Source: UBA11574 sp963752565
GTDB lineage: Bacteria; Desulfobacterota; Desulfobacteria; Desulfobacterales; UBA11574
Reading direction: 5' to 3'
Length of the DNA stretch: 64,000 nucleotides
NCBI GenBank assembly: GCA_963752565.1
Contig: CAVVZC010000013.1
Location: 1 to 64,000, forward strand
Shown: piece by piece, positions 34,925-44,111 of the stretch
Numbering within the stretch: the stretch's first letter is position 1
How the letters are laid out: each line of letters begins with the position of its first letter
Position numbers and translations under genes: made by a program
Notes under the pieces: model-generated
What the model saw: the letters and a program-made list of their open reading frames with translations, nothing else
Database searches by the model: none
What the model was told of the DNA's origin: nothing

Positions 34925-35181
34925 CTAAAAACTGCATGAAAATTTTTGAAAAGGAAAATATAAACAATATTTATAAACAGATAAATCCGATTTCGAGGTA
35001 GATCCGGACGTACTTTATTGCTGTGTATCGACTTTAAAGAATTTTTCAAAATTTTTCACCCTTCAGGATCACCGCTTTCACCACATTTGCTGTGTTGCAG
35101 GGCGTTCGCGGTAGCTTATTACAGCTTCACGCCCTGCGCCTTGCAACTGCGGCGAAATCAGCAATTGCTGATTTTAGGTAC
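34925..35181. repeat. Diverged ACCTGAATYTT-family element (GCAGGGC interior)
   Basis: Left end ATCTAAAAACTGCATGAAAATT resembles the family end ACCTGAATCTTGCATGAAAATT; right end GCTGATTTTAGGTA resembles AAATTCAGGTA. The interior GTTGCAGGGCGTTCGCGGTAG...ACAGCTTCACGCCCTGCGCCTTGCA matches the interior of 54644-54903. Length is almost the same as that copy (about 257 versus 260). Confidence 0.6.
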
Positions 35182-35337
35182 CAATTAATTTTGTAATAAT
35201 TTAGCCTTTTGAAAACATTACCGCTTCGGGTATAATTACATTGACATTCTGATGTTATATCAATAAGCAATCTATAATCCGTACATAATTGAAAATCCGG
35301 AGTATCGATAGACTGCGAAACCACTTCGTTGAAGCTA

Positions 35338-35490
35338 TTTGAACTCGTAAAAAGTCAGTATTCGACGGCAAAGTAAAAAACTTCAAATTCAAGGCGCGCA
35401 AATTCCGAGGAATGAGGCGTACTTATCGTACGCCGCAGTGACGAGGAATGCCGCGCAACGCAGAAGTTGAACTTTTTACGAAGCCGTCAA
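35338..35490. repeat. REP-like palindromic element (GTAAAAAGTC family), copy 2
   Basis: TCGTAAAAAGTCAGTATTCG, GACGGCAAAGTAAAAAACTTC, the centre GGCGTACTTATCGTACGCC, and GTTGAACTTTTTACGAAGCCGTC. It is the inverted counterpart of 30427-30575. It lies just upstream of korD, so the kor promoter may overlap it. Confidence 0.75.
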
Positions 35491-35510
35491 ATAAATAAGA
35501 GGGAATTTTC

Positions 35511-35726
35511 ATGACTAAGCCTAAATTAAAAGCGCATTTAATAAATCCTGAATGGTGCAAGGGGTGCGGTATTTGTGTTCATTTTTGCCCCAAGAATGTC
35601 CTGGAACTCAGTGATAGCGACAAGGTATTTCCAGCTCGGTCTACAGATTGTATCTGTTGCAAGCTCTGTGAACTCCGGTGTCCCGATCTTGCCATCGAAA
35701 TAGAAATCGAACAGGATGAACAATGA
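35511..35726 (+). CDS. korD: 2-oxoglutarate:ferredoxin oxidoreductase, delta (ferredoxin) subunit
   Basis: 71 residues with two [4Fe-4S] motifs: WCKGCGICVHFCPKNV and CICCKLCELRCPDLAI. ATG behind AGAGGGA. Its stop overlaps the next start (ATGA), the usual sign of translational coupling. It carries electrons from the catalytic subunits to free ferredoxin. Confidence 0.92.
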   Translation: MTKPKLKAHLINPEWCKGCGICVHFCPKNVLELSDSDKVFPARSTDCICCKLCELRCPDLAIEIEIEQDEQ

Positions 35727-36874
35727 AAAAAGAAAACATTAAATTTATTCAGGGCAATGAAGCATGTGTGGAAGGTGCACTCTACGCAGGGCTCGATTTT
35801 TTTGCCGGTTACCCCATAACCCCTTCAACGGAAATTGCCGAACTTCTATCCCACCGGCTGCCCCAAAAGGGGGGAAAGTTTATTCAGATGGAAGACGAAA
35901 TTGCATCCATGAGCGCCATTATCGGGGCATCCCTTACGGGCAGTAAAGTCATGACCGCCACCAGCGGTCCCGGCTTTTCTCTGATGCAGGAAGCTTTAGG
36001 ATATGCCATCATGACGGAAATTCCCTGTGTGATTGTCAATGTTCAGCGAGGCGGACCTTCCACCGGAATTCCGACCCATGTCAGCCAGGGCGATGTGAAC
36101 CAGGCCCGGTGGGGAACCCACGGTGATCATGCCATTGTCACGATTACGGCTTCCAACCACCAGGATGTGTTTGAAACCACCGTGGAAGCGTTCAATATTT
36201 CAGAAACCTACCGGACACCGGTGATCTTGCTGTATGACGAGGTGGTGGGCCACATGCGGGAGCGGCTGGTTGTGCCCAAAAAAGGAGAGCTCCCCCTGGT
36301 AGAACGACTCCGGACATCGGTGAAAGAAGGCGTGGATTATCACCCCTATCTGCCAAGGGAAGACGGACGCCTTCCCATGTCTGACTTCGGTGGCGTTCAT
36401 CGATATAACGTCACCGGGCTGTTTCATGACATGTGGGGGTTTCCCTCGGATAATCCCAAAATCGTCCATGGTCTTCTTCGTCATCTGGTGGATAAGATTC
36501 AAAACAATGTCAATGAAATTGCCCGTTACAAAGAGTATTACTTAAAAGATGCCGAGATCATTCTGATTTCATACGGATCTTCCGCTCGATCGGCCAATCA
36601 TGTCGTGTTCAGTCGAAGGCCCCGAGGCGAAAAGCTGGGACTTTTAGAACTTCAGACCTTATGGCCGTTTCCCTATGATCTTGTTCGGGAAAAGTGTGCC
36701 AACGCAAAATATATCGTGGTGGTGGAAATGAACATGGGCCAGATCATGCAGGAGGTCCGAAGGGCCGTGGACCAGCCCGAGAAAGTCTTTCTGGCCAATC
36801 GTATTGACGGCGTTTTTATCACCCCCACAGATATCCGAAATATTCTGCGGCTGATCCAGGGAAAAGGAGTGTAA
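35723..36874 (+). CDS. korA: 2-oxoglutarate:ferredoxin oxidoreductase, alpha subunit
   Basis: 383 residues. PYR-domain opening FIQGNEACVEGALYAGLDFFAGYPITPSTEIAELL, the MEDEIASMSAIIGASLTGSKVMTATSGPGFSLMQE segment, and QRGGPSTGIPTHVSQGDVNQARWGTHGDH, which is typical of KorA/VorB rather than pyruvate enzymes. The nearby isocitrate dehydrogenase favours 2-oxoglutarate as substrate, but a branched-chain 2-oxoacid enzyme cannot be excluded by sequence alone. Confidence 0.9.
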   Translation: MKKENIKFIQGNEACVEGALYAGLDFFAGYPITPSTEIAELLSHRLPQKGGKFIQMEDEIASMSAIIGASLTGSKVMTATSGPGFSLMQEALGYAIMTEIPCVIVNVQRGGPSTGIPTHVSQGDVNQARWGTHGDHAIVTITASNHQDVFETTVEAFNISETYRTPVILLYDEVVGHMRERLVVPKKGELPLVERLRTSVKEGVDYHPYLPREDGRLPMSDFGGVHRYNVTGLFHDMWGFPSDNPKIVHGLLRHLVDKIQNNVNEIARYKEYYLKDAEIILISYGSSARSANHVVFSRRPRGEKLGLLELQTLWPFPYDLVREKCANAKYIVVVEMNMGQIMQEVRRAVDQPEKVFLANRIDGVFITPTDIRNILRLIQGKGV

Positions 36875-36877
36875 TTT

Positions 36878-37687
36878 ATGGCAATAAAGGATTATATCAG
36901 GGAAAGGTTTTTCCCGCATATCTGGTGCCCGGGGTGCGGACATGGGACCGTAATGAACGGTCTTTTAAGGGCCCTGGATTCACTTGGGATGAGCAAAAAT
37001 GAAATCGTCATGGTCTCGGGAATCGGATGTTCATCCCGTATTTCAGGATATGTTGATTTTCATACACTCCACACCCTTCACGGTCGTGCGCTGGCGTTTG
37101 CCACCGGCGTTAAACTGAGTCTGCCCGAGCTGAACCTCATCGTCCCCATGGGAGACGGCGACGCACTGGCCATCGGTGGAAATCACTTTATTCACGCTGC
37201 CCGGCGAAATATCGATCTCACCGCCATCGTCATGAACAATCGCATTTACGGCATGACCGGCGGGCAGTATTCTCCCCTTTCCGGGTACGGAACCCTGGCC
37301 ACCACAGCACCCTATACCAACATCGACCATTCATTTGACACCGTTGAACTGGCAACGGCTGCAGGGGCTACTTTTGTTGCCCGAAGCACCACCTACCATG
37401 TTCAACAGCTGACAAAGATTCTAAAACAGGCCATTTTGCATGAAGGATTTTCAGTGGTGGAAGTTTTGACCCAGTGCCCGACCTATTTTGGAAGAAAGAA
37501 CCGCGAAGGAAACGCAGTGGATATGATGGAATCATACAAGAAAAATACCACGCCCATCGGGTCAAAGGCCAAAAAAGAAAATCCGGACCTAATTGAAAGG
37601 GGTATTTTCATTCAAAAAGAAATGCCGGAATATTGCAGTGAATACGACAAAATTATCAAAAGAGCCATGGCTTCGCTCAAAACATAA
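36878..37687 (+). CDS. korB: 2-oxoglutarate:ferredoxin oxidoreductase, beta (TPP) subunit
   Basis: 269 residues, three bases after korA. WCPGCGHGTVMNGLLRAL, SGIGCSSRISGYVDFHTLHTLHGRALAFATGVKLS and the TPP motif GDGDALAIGGNHFIHAARRNIDLTAIVMNNRIYGMTGGQYSP are all characteristic. The Cys residues CPGCG and GCSSR supply part of the proximal iron-sulfur ligands. It binds thiamine diphosphate and carries out decarboxylation with the alpha subunit. Confidence 0.93.
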   Translation: MAIKDYIRERFFPHIWCPGCGHGTVMNGLLRALDSLGMSKNEIVMVSGIGCSSRISGYVDFHTLHTLHGRALAFATGVKLSLPELNLIVPMGDGDALAIGGNHFIHAARRNIDLTAIVMNNRIYGMTGGQYSPLSGYGTLATTAPYTNIDHSFDTVELATAAGATFVARSTTYHVQQLTKILKQAILHEGFSVVEVLTQCPTYFGRKNREGNAVDMMESYKKNTTPIGSKAKKENPDLIERGIFIQKEMPEYCSEYDKIIKRAMASLKT

Positions 37688-37700
37688 AAAGGATTGAATC

Positions 37701-38246
37701 ATGGAAAGATGCAGATTGGTATTTTCCGGATCAGGTGGACAAGGGGTGATTACGGCTGCCATTATACTTGCCGAGGCTGCTGTGCTCTATGAAAACCTGA
37801 CCGCCGTGCAATCCCAGGTTTACGGCCCGGCAGCCAGGGGCGGTGCAACCCGCACCGACGTTATTATTTCCGAATCAAGTATCAATTATCCCAAAGTGAT
37901 CCAGCCCAATGTACTGGTTTGTCTGACCCAGGAAGCCTACAATAAATATTATCCCATCATACGACCCGGCGGACTTCTGATTACAGACAACCGTTTTGTG
38001 AAAATCCAGAGAAAGGTCGATGCACAGCAAAAAGAACTGCCCATGTACCGCAACGTGATGGAAAACATCGGAAAACCCATTGTGTTCAACATTTGTATGC
38101 TGGGTGCGGTGATTGCACTGACAAAACTCGTCAAATCAGATTCCATCATGGAAGTACTAAAAGACCGGATTCCTGCCGGTTTTATAAAGATGAATCGCGA
38201 CGCTCTGGATCTGGGAATGAAGCTTGCGGAGGATGTTACAAGCTGA
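37701..38246 (+). CDS. korC: 2-oxoglutarate:ferredoxin oxidoreductase, gamma subunit
   Basis: 181 residues, thirteen bases after korB. The canonical opening FSGSGGQGVITAAIILAEAA, then VQSQVYGPAARGGATRTDVIIS and CLTQEAYNKYYPII. This is the standard gamma form, in contrast to the divergent gamma-like subunit at 8249-8962. It completes the korDABC operon. Confidence 0.92.
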   Translation: MERCRLVFSGSGGQGVITAAIILAEAAVLYENLTAVQSQVYGPAARGGATRTDVIISESSINYPKVIQPNVLVCLTQEAYNKYYPIIRPGGLLITDNRFVKIQRKVDAQQKELPMYRNVMENIGKPIVFNICMLGAVIALTKLVKSDSIMEVLKDRIPAGFIKMNRDALDLGMKLAEDVTS

Positions 38247-38322
38247 TATAGATGCACGTTCCATGATGTATGATACTTGATGCTCAATAACGGATACAGG
38301 AAGATTTTATTGAAGATTGTCG

Positions 38323-39471
38323 ATGCTTCAGAACTCGCCATGTTTGACTTCCAACTCCCAACCTGCAGGGCTGTACATCCACATCCCGTTTTGCCTTAAA
38401 AAATGTCCCTATTGTGATTTTTATTCCATAACTGACCTGTCGCTTCGGCCTGCATTTCTGGATGCCTTGGCATCTGAGATGAACATGACCCGTAAACTCG
38501 ACAAGGTATTTGATACCCTGTATATCGGTGGCGGCACACCATCTGTTTTGAATATAAAAATCATCGACAACATCATCAAAACCGCCCATGAATGCTTTAA
38601 CATTCCTTCCAACGCTGAAATTACCCTGGAAGTCAATCCCGGTACGGTGACCCTGGAGCAGTTGAAGGGTTACCGGCAAGCCGGTGTCAACCGGGTAAAC
38701 ATGGGAGTCCAGTCGTTCAATTCCGCGAATCTTGACTTTCTTGCACGAATCCATTCAGCCAAAGATGCCCGAATGGCGGTAAAATGGGCCCAAAAGGCTG
38801 GATATGAGAACATTGGGCTCGATCTGATATACGGAATTCCTGACCAGACAAAATCATCATGGCTGAAGGATTTACACTCGGCATTAGAATTTCACCCCCA
38901 GCACCTTTCCTGTTACATGCTCTCTTTTGAACCGGGCACGCCGATGCACAAAGATCTTCAAAACAGAATCTTCAACCCCCTCCCCGAGCATCTGGTCTGC
39001 GAGCTCTTTGAGACCACCCGGTCGTTTTTAAACGCTAACGGTTATGTTCAGTATGAAACATCAAACTTTGCCCACGAAGTTATCGATGAGTCGGGTATAA
39101 AAAGCGCTCAATCCAACCTATCGCGGCATAACGTGAAATACTGGAATTTCTCTCCATATATCGGGCTTGGACCTTCAGCCCATTCATTTATTGAGCCACA
39201 GCGTTTTTGGAATCATTCAAATGTGAAAAAATATATCCAGGAACTGTCGAAGGGCAGGCTTCCACGGGCGGGAAAGGAATCGTTAAGTCGAGAACAGCTT
39301 ATGATAGAGGCGGTTTATCTGGGGTTGAGACAGACAAAAGGGATTGTTGTTGATGCATTTGACAAAAAGTTTAGTGTAAACTTTAAAGCCATGTTCACCG
39401 GGGTTATCGCCGATCTCGAGCAAAAAGGGCTGGTAAAGATGTCTCAAAACCGCTGTGCGTCTGACCTCTAA
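38323..39471 (+). CDS. hemW: HemW-like radical SAM heme chaperone
   Basis: 382 residues from ATG (a TTG two codons upstream is an alternative). GLYIHIPFCLKKCPYCDFYS carries Cx3Cx2C with the HemN/HemW C-P-Y-C-D-F context. YIGGGTPSVL, GVNRVNMGVQSFNSANLDFLARIHS, LDLIYGIPDQT, YETSNFA and YWNFSPYIGLGPSAHSF match HemW rather than true coproporphyrinogen oxidases, since the N-terminal region conserved in HemN is absent. Likely role: insertion or delivery of heme to respiratory enzymes. Confidence 0.9.
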   Translation: MLQNSPCLTSNSQPAGLYIHIPFCLKKCPYCDFYSITDLSLRPAFLDALASEMNMTRKLDKVFDTLYIGGGTPSVLNIKIIDNIIKTAHECFNIPSNAEITLEVNPGTVTLEQLKGYRQAGVNRVNMGVQSFNSANLDFLARIHSAKDARMAVKWAQKAGYENIGLDLIYGIPDQTKSSWLKDLHSALEFHPQHLSCYMLSFEPGTPMHKDLQNRIFNPLPEHLVCELFETTRSFLNANGYVQYETSNFAHEVIDESGIKSAQSNLSRHNVKYWNFSPYIGLGPSAHSFIEPQRFWNHSNVKKYIQELSKGRLPRAGKESLSREQLMIEAVYLGLRQTKGIVVDAFDKKFSVNFKAMFTGVIADLEQKGLVKMSQNRCASDL

Positions 39472-39515
39472 GGGAATGCTGCACTTAGACAGCATCGCTA
39501 CCATGTTCATCTAAG

Positions 39516-39763
39516 ACCTGAACGAAAACTGTCTTTTTCGCTAATATCGGCGTCAGACTCAAATTTCAATCCTCGAAATACTATCAGTATTACTGTGGTT
39601 AAAATTTTCGTCGTCCTTGATCTTAACGAAAAATCCTATTTTTCGTTCGGGCCTTATACAATGATCCAATCGCTTTTATTTCGAATCCTGTACCATGTAT
39701 TACCTGAATTGTGCATGATAAAGAATATAAAAATTCTCATCAATTTTCATGCAAGATCCAGGT
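39516..39763. repeat. Diverged ACCTGAATYTT-family element
   Basis: Left end ACCTGAACGAAAACTG and right end TTTTCATGCAAGATCCAGGT match the family ends with one or two changes. The interior contains ATTCTCATCAATTTTCATGC like the other copies. It sits between hemW and the CBS/DUF2333 gene, which converge. Codon-sized open frames within it are not considered real. Confidence 0.55.
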
Positions 39764-39829
39764 CACATAAAATTGTTGCAACCGTTCAGATGCAACCCCG
39801 AACACTGAACCCTGAACCCTTGAACCTTT

Positions 39830-41548
39830 TTACGTGGAGAGCGTCTTAATTAACACGCCGATATAAAATCTGGCGTGGCTCAAGGGTGCGGCGATGTTCG
39901 CCCGATGATTGGCCAGAACGCCGTTACGTGGGCTGTTGGTGATGATCCATGGATCGACTTCAGAAGCGTGATGGCACGATTCAATGGCGTGATGGAGAAC
40001 TTCGATTCCCCGCCGGGCTTCTATGGTCACCATAAAATCTTCCATAACTGCTTCGAGAATGGTCCCCATGGCACTGGCAACACCTTTGGTATAGAAAAAG
40101 TAGTCGTCAGCCTTGAAAAAACTGACCGGACTTCCATCATCCTCATGGGTTTTGACCAGGTTTTCTTCACAGCTTCCCAACAGATCTTCATACGCCATGA
40201 GAAGCGGGATTAGGTTGTCGGTTCGGGTGTGAAAGTTGGCTTCCCCTTTTTCGAGTTTTTCCTTGTATATCGTGAGTTCTTTCAGACTGGCGTTGTATTT
40301 GGATTCCGAAGACGGAAACCAGTATTTACGGGCTTTAATCATCAACCAGTTCATGGCGCTTTCAAGATTCTCGTCAAATGCAGCGGTGGCGCCGGTGCGG
40401 GATATGCGTTCGGTCAGGGAAACGACGGTGCGTCGAGTGACCTCAAGGACCCCTAACTGGAAATTGTTTATGTTATCCGTGAAATCCAGAATGTCATTGG
40501 AACGCCATCCCCAGAATCTCTCATTCAATTCATAATCAAGGGGCGCTATGGTGGCCTCGACAAACGCCACACCTTTGGCTCGGGGCTTGGTTTCTGCTGC
40601 TTTGTGAACGCCGTGGGCCGGCGTTTCGCCGTGTTCGGCTGTCGTTTTTTTGTGAGTGGTGGGCAAGGGATGTTCAGGTTTTTTCTCAACTGTCTCGTGG
40701 GTGGGGGTCGGCGCCTTGTGCGTTGGGACCGCTGCCTGGTGCTCAGGGGCATGTGCCTCATGTGCCGGAGCCGGTGTCTTGTGCGTTGGGGCTTGCGACT
40801 CATGTGCTGGGGCCGGCGTCTCGTGAGTTGGGGCCGGAGTATGACTCGGGGTTTTCACGAGATCCTGTTTTGCCAGATGAAGCACTTGATTCGCATTGAT
40901 CACTCCCACAAGCTTGTTGGTCTTGTCGATCACAGGAATCGATGGCAAGTGGTGCTTATCAATCACTGCTTTCACCCGTTTCATGTCCAGGCCGATATTG
41001 ACTGTATGTATATCGGTTGTCACGATATCTTCAAGTATGGTTTCTTCAGAGGCAAGCAACAATTGATTCAGGGTAATGACACCCATGAGCGTTTCATTCT
41101 CATCAACCACAAACATTTGGGTCGGCTGTTTTATCTCCTGGTGTGTCCCTTTGAGAAATTCTACGACTTCCTTGGCGGTTAGATCCTTGTTTAAAGCGAT
41201 AAAATCCGTTGTCATGATGTCGCCGGCCGTATCCTTTACGGATTCCAGAGGACTTGCTGTCGTTTCATGGCCTTTGTCTCCCGGCAATATGTGTGCCGGC
41301 GCTTTTTCAACGGCCTTGTGCAAGGTTTCCGGTTGCGGGCTGTTTTTGGAAGATTCATGGGCAACATGGCTCTCAGATTTCTTGGCCGTTTGAACTCCGG
41401 CAGGCTTTTCGAAATACCCAATAACGACGCCCACGACCCATATCGCGACCACCCCAAGCAATGTAAATAAAATGATTCGCTTGGCAGCAAATCTTTTGAA
41501 TTCAGTTTCATGAATTTGATCTTTTTCGCCGTTGTTTGAATGTCCCAT
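39830..41548 (-). CDS. Membrane fusion protein: CBS pair - Pro/Ala/His repeats - DUF2333
   Basis: About 572 residues from MGHSNNGEKDQIHETEF (GGAG six bases upstream). One membrane helix (residues ~25-45, ILFTLLGVVAIWVVGVVIGYF) is followed by a CBS pair (about 110-245: DIMTTDFIALNKDLTAKEVVEF...VDENETLMGVITLNQLL; DIVTTDIHTVNIGLDMKRVKAVI...VIDKTNKLVGVINANQVL). Then come ten or so APTHE/APAHE-type repeats (about 250-325) and a C-terminal DUF2333 domain (DILDFTDNINNFQLGVLEVTRRTVVSLTERISR to the end). DUF2333 proteins are uncharacterised inner-membrane proteins; an inserted CBS pair, which usually senses adenine nucleotides, would be an unusual addition. Confidence 0.8.
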   Translation of the reverse strand: MGHSNNGEKDQIHETEFKRFAAKRIILFTLLGVVAIWVVGVVIGYFEKPAGVQTAKKSESHVAHESSKNSPQPETLHKAVEKAPAHILPGDKGHETTASPLESVKDTAGDIMTTDFIALNKDLTAKEVVEFLKGTHQEIKQPTQMFVVDENETLMGVITLNQLLLASEETILEDIVTTDIHTVNIGLDMKRVKAVIDKHHLPSIPVIDKTNKLVGVINANQVLHLAKQDLVKTPSHTPAPTHETPAPAHESQAPTHKTPAPAHEAHAPEHQAAVPTHKAPTPTHETVEKKPEHPLPTTHKKTTAEHGETPAHGVHKAAETKPRAKGVAFVEATIAPLDYELNERFWGWRSNDILDFTDNINNFQLGVLEVTRRTVVSLTERISRTGATAAFDENLESAMNWLMIKARKYWFPSSESKYNASLKELTIYKEKLEKGEANFHTRTDNLIPLLMAYEDLLGSCEENLVKTHEDDGSPVSFFKADDYFFYTKGVASAMGTILEAVMEDFMVTIEARRGIEVLHHAIESCHHASEVDPWIITNSPRNGVLANHRANIAAPLSHARFYIGVLIKTLST

Positions 41549-41704
41549 AATATCTCCGTTTAGGCAATTTATCCGCCACCGAACTTTGGCGGACAAGTCC
41601 GCCACCGATTTTTTGGTGGATTTATTTCAATTTGGGCACTTTCCTGATTTATCTATATAATGTTTATTGACATCGACTGAAAAATTCAAGCAAAATATTG
41701 CATC

Positions 41705-42014
41705 ACCTGAATTTTGAACGAGTTGGAGTTTTCATCTGCAAGGCACTTAAGGGCGAAGCCATAGTATGGCTATTGCGAGCCCTTAATAACGCAGCTCGAA
41801 GATCCCGCTTATTGCGGGGAGATGAAAGCTTCCGGCTCGCCCTTTGGGTGAAAATTGATGAGAAAAAAAATTCATCATCCGACCTGTCCGCTCGTGCCTT
41901 GCAGAGGCAGGCGGGTATACCATTCGGGTAAAATGAAAGAGGATATGATTTTCTTAAACCCTCTTTAATCAAGCAACCTAAAGATTCTCATTAATTTTCA
42001 TGTAAGATTCAGGT
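41705..42014. mobile_element. MITE-like element, ACCTGAATYTT family (310 bp)
   Basis: Ends ACCTGAATTTTGAACGAG and TTTTCATGTAAGATTCAGGT are inverted copies. ATC precedes it and ATC follows it, a possible 3-bp target duplication. The interior is highly similar to 28214-28496, with an extra segment AGATCCCGCTTATTGCGGGGAG and CTTGCAGAGGCAGGCGGG. One base separates it from the TGA stop of selB. Confidence 0.82.
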
Positions 42015-42015
42015 A

Positions 42016-43926
42016 TCACCTGTTTCTTAGCTTGCGAATATCCCCGATACGGATAGTGACATTCTGAGCATCAAAATATTCGATCAACGGGATCAAATAT
42101 TTGCGGGAAACCCCGGTCATTTCCTTGAACTGCGGTGTGGAAATTTCACCATGGTTTTCAAGAAAATCAACCAGTCTTTTCTGCAAATCTTTGACAGCCT
42201 GTGCTTCAAAATAAAGATCTTCTTTGGCCTTAACAATCACTCCTTCGTCCATCAGAAGCATGAGCACATCTTTGGCCAGGGATGTTTCAATGTCAAAAGA
42301 TTTTTTGAGTTCTTTGAAATAAGGGGGGGTCAGCCCGTTTTTAAGATAGGCATTCAGAATTTTATTTTTGATATCTGCCTGATCCACGCCCAGGGACACT
42401 TTATGTGAAACCATGCGAACCACATTGTCCTCGCTGACGAGGGCTTTGTCCTTTATCATCTGATTCAGCATCAAATTAAAGAGCCGTGCACCCAAAGCAG
42501 AAGGAAATTTGGATTTGAGCTCTTCTTTGGACATACCGGTTTTTAGAGGATTGGTCTTGTGATATCTTTCAAGATAATCGGATGTTTCTGTTTTAAATGT
42601 ATCAAAGCTTTTGCGGTGAATGTATGTCTGGTTTTCTCTATCCGCCAGAATGATCGTTTGTTTTGACAACAGGTCCTGAACGATTTTCTGAAGCTGTTTT
42701 TCATGCAAACTGGTCATTATTTTAAGATCGGAATAGGTCACCCCCTGATAGCCGGACTCGGCCACATGATAAGAAATGATCTCTTGGGGCTCATGATTCA
42801 TCAACCCTGTTAGTCCTTTAATCACATCGGATTTAAACCGCTTGTGCTTTTGCGGAATCGGGTTGAGAACATTCCCGCCACCGATGGTCCGTACCGGGGA
42901 ATAGCTTCGAATGACAAAGGGGTCATCTTTTATAACCGCCACCGGCGAATCGATCCGCATCTGGACAATGGCGGTATCACCGGGCAAAAGTTCTTCTCTG
43001 TCGATCAGGATAACGATGCCGAGCACTTCACTGGTACCGGTATGAAACCTGACCTGAGTACGGTTTTTAATCGGTTTCTTATTGCTGTTCAGATAGTTAA
43101 ACGATACGTCGATCATATAACTCGGCTTTAAGGCATGCGGTCTCGACAACACATCCCCACGATTGACCACGGTCTTCTCAAGCCCCTGAAAATTAATGGC
43201 GGTTCGCATACCGTTTTCTGCTTTGGTGACACTCTGGTTGTGAACCTGGATACCCCGGACCTTTGAGGTAATACCGGAGGGATAAAGCATGACGGTATCA
43301 CCCACTTGTACATGGCCTGAAATCAGGGTTCCCGTAATCACGGTGCCGAATCCCTTCATGGTAAAAACACGATCCACCGGCAGGCGAAACAGGCTGGAAG
43401 GCGGTCGGTTAGGCAACCGGGCACTCAGTTCGTCCAAGGTTTTGATGAATTCCGGTATACCATCACCGGTTAACGAGGAAACCGGTACAATGGGAGCCTT
43501 ATCTAAAAATGTCCCTTTAACAAAATCCCCGACATCCTCAATGACCAACTCACGCCATTCTTCATCCACAAGATCGGTTTTGGTCAAAACAACAAGTCCA
43601 TGCTTGATCCCAAGCAACGTGCAGATTTCCATGTGTTCCCGCGTCTGAGGCATCACCCCTTCGTCCGCAGCAATCACCATGGCAACGATATCGATACCGG
43701 TTGCGCCGGCCACCATGTTTTTTACAAATTTTTCATGACCCGGCACATCGACAATGCCGAGATGTTGCCCGCTGGGGAGATCTATAAACGCAAATCCGAG
43801 TTCAATAGTAATACCGCGACGTTTTTCTTCCTTTAACCGGTCTGTGTTGATGCCGGTTAGCGCCTTGATCAGCGCCGTTTTACCGTGGTCGATGTGTCCG
43901 GCGGTCCCTAAAATGATCTGTTTCAA
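42016..43926 (-). CDS. selB: Selenocysteine-specific elongation factor SelB
   Basis: 636 residues from a TTG start with GGAGCG upstream. G-domain motifs: GTAGHIDHGKTALIKALTG, DVPGHEKFVKNM, TKTD; then domains II-III and a C-terminal half of winged-helix repeats (about residues 380-636) that bind the SECIS hairpin. SelB delivers Sec-tRNA to UGA codons, so the organism must make selenoproteins. selA, selC and selD are not in this window. No convincing UGA-containing selenoprotein gene was recognised nearby. Confidence 0.95.
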   Translation of the reverse strand: MKQIILGTAGHIDHGKTALIKALTGINTDRLKEEKRRGITIELGFAFIDLPSGQHLGIVDVPGHEKFVKNMVAGATGIDIVAMVIAADEGVMPQTREHMEICTLLGIKHGLVVLTKTDLVDEEWRELVIEDVGDFVKGTFLDKAPIVPVSSLTGDGIPEFIKTLDELSARLPNRPPSSLFRLPVDRVFTMKGFGTVITGTLISGHVQVGDTVMLYPSGITSKVRGIQVHNQSVTKAENGMRTAINFQGLEKTVVNRGDVLSRPHALKPSYMIDVSFNYLNSNKKPIKNRTQVRFHTGTSEVLGIVILIDREELLPGDTAIVQMRIDSPVAVIKDDPFVIRSYSPVRTIGGGNVLNPIPQKHKRFKSDVIKGLTGLMNHEPQEIISYHVAESGYQGVTYSDLKIMTSLHEKQLQKIVQDLLSKQTIILADRENQTYIHRKSFDTFKTETSDYLERYHKTNPLKTGMSKEELKSKFPSALGARLFNLMLNQMIKDKALVSEDNVVRMVSHKVSLGVDQADIKNKILNAYLKNGLTPPYFKELKKSFDIETSLAKDVLMLLMDEGVIVKAKEDLYFEAQAVKDLQKRLVDFLENHGEISTPQFKEMTGVSRKYLIPLIEYFDAQNVTIRIGDIRKLRNR

Positions 43927-44111
43927 TTAAAACACGCTCCGTGACTGGTTTTGTTTTGAAAAAGCTAAAATATTGGACAAGATGAACAAGATTTCTCGGA
44001 TTATTTATTGCTACGACTGAAGCGGGGTCTCATCCCATTTATATCAGGAAAATGGGATGATAAATATATTCAATATCCGGTTAATCCTGTCAAAAAAGTA
44101 TGTCTAAAAAA

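Noticed and set aside
39595..39849. 84-codon plus-strand frame
   Set aside because: Falls within the repeat at 39516-39763 and the end of the CBS/DUF2333 gene.
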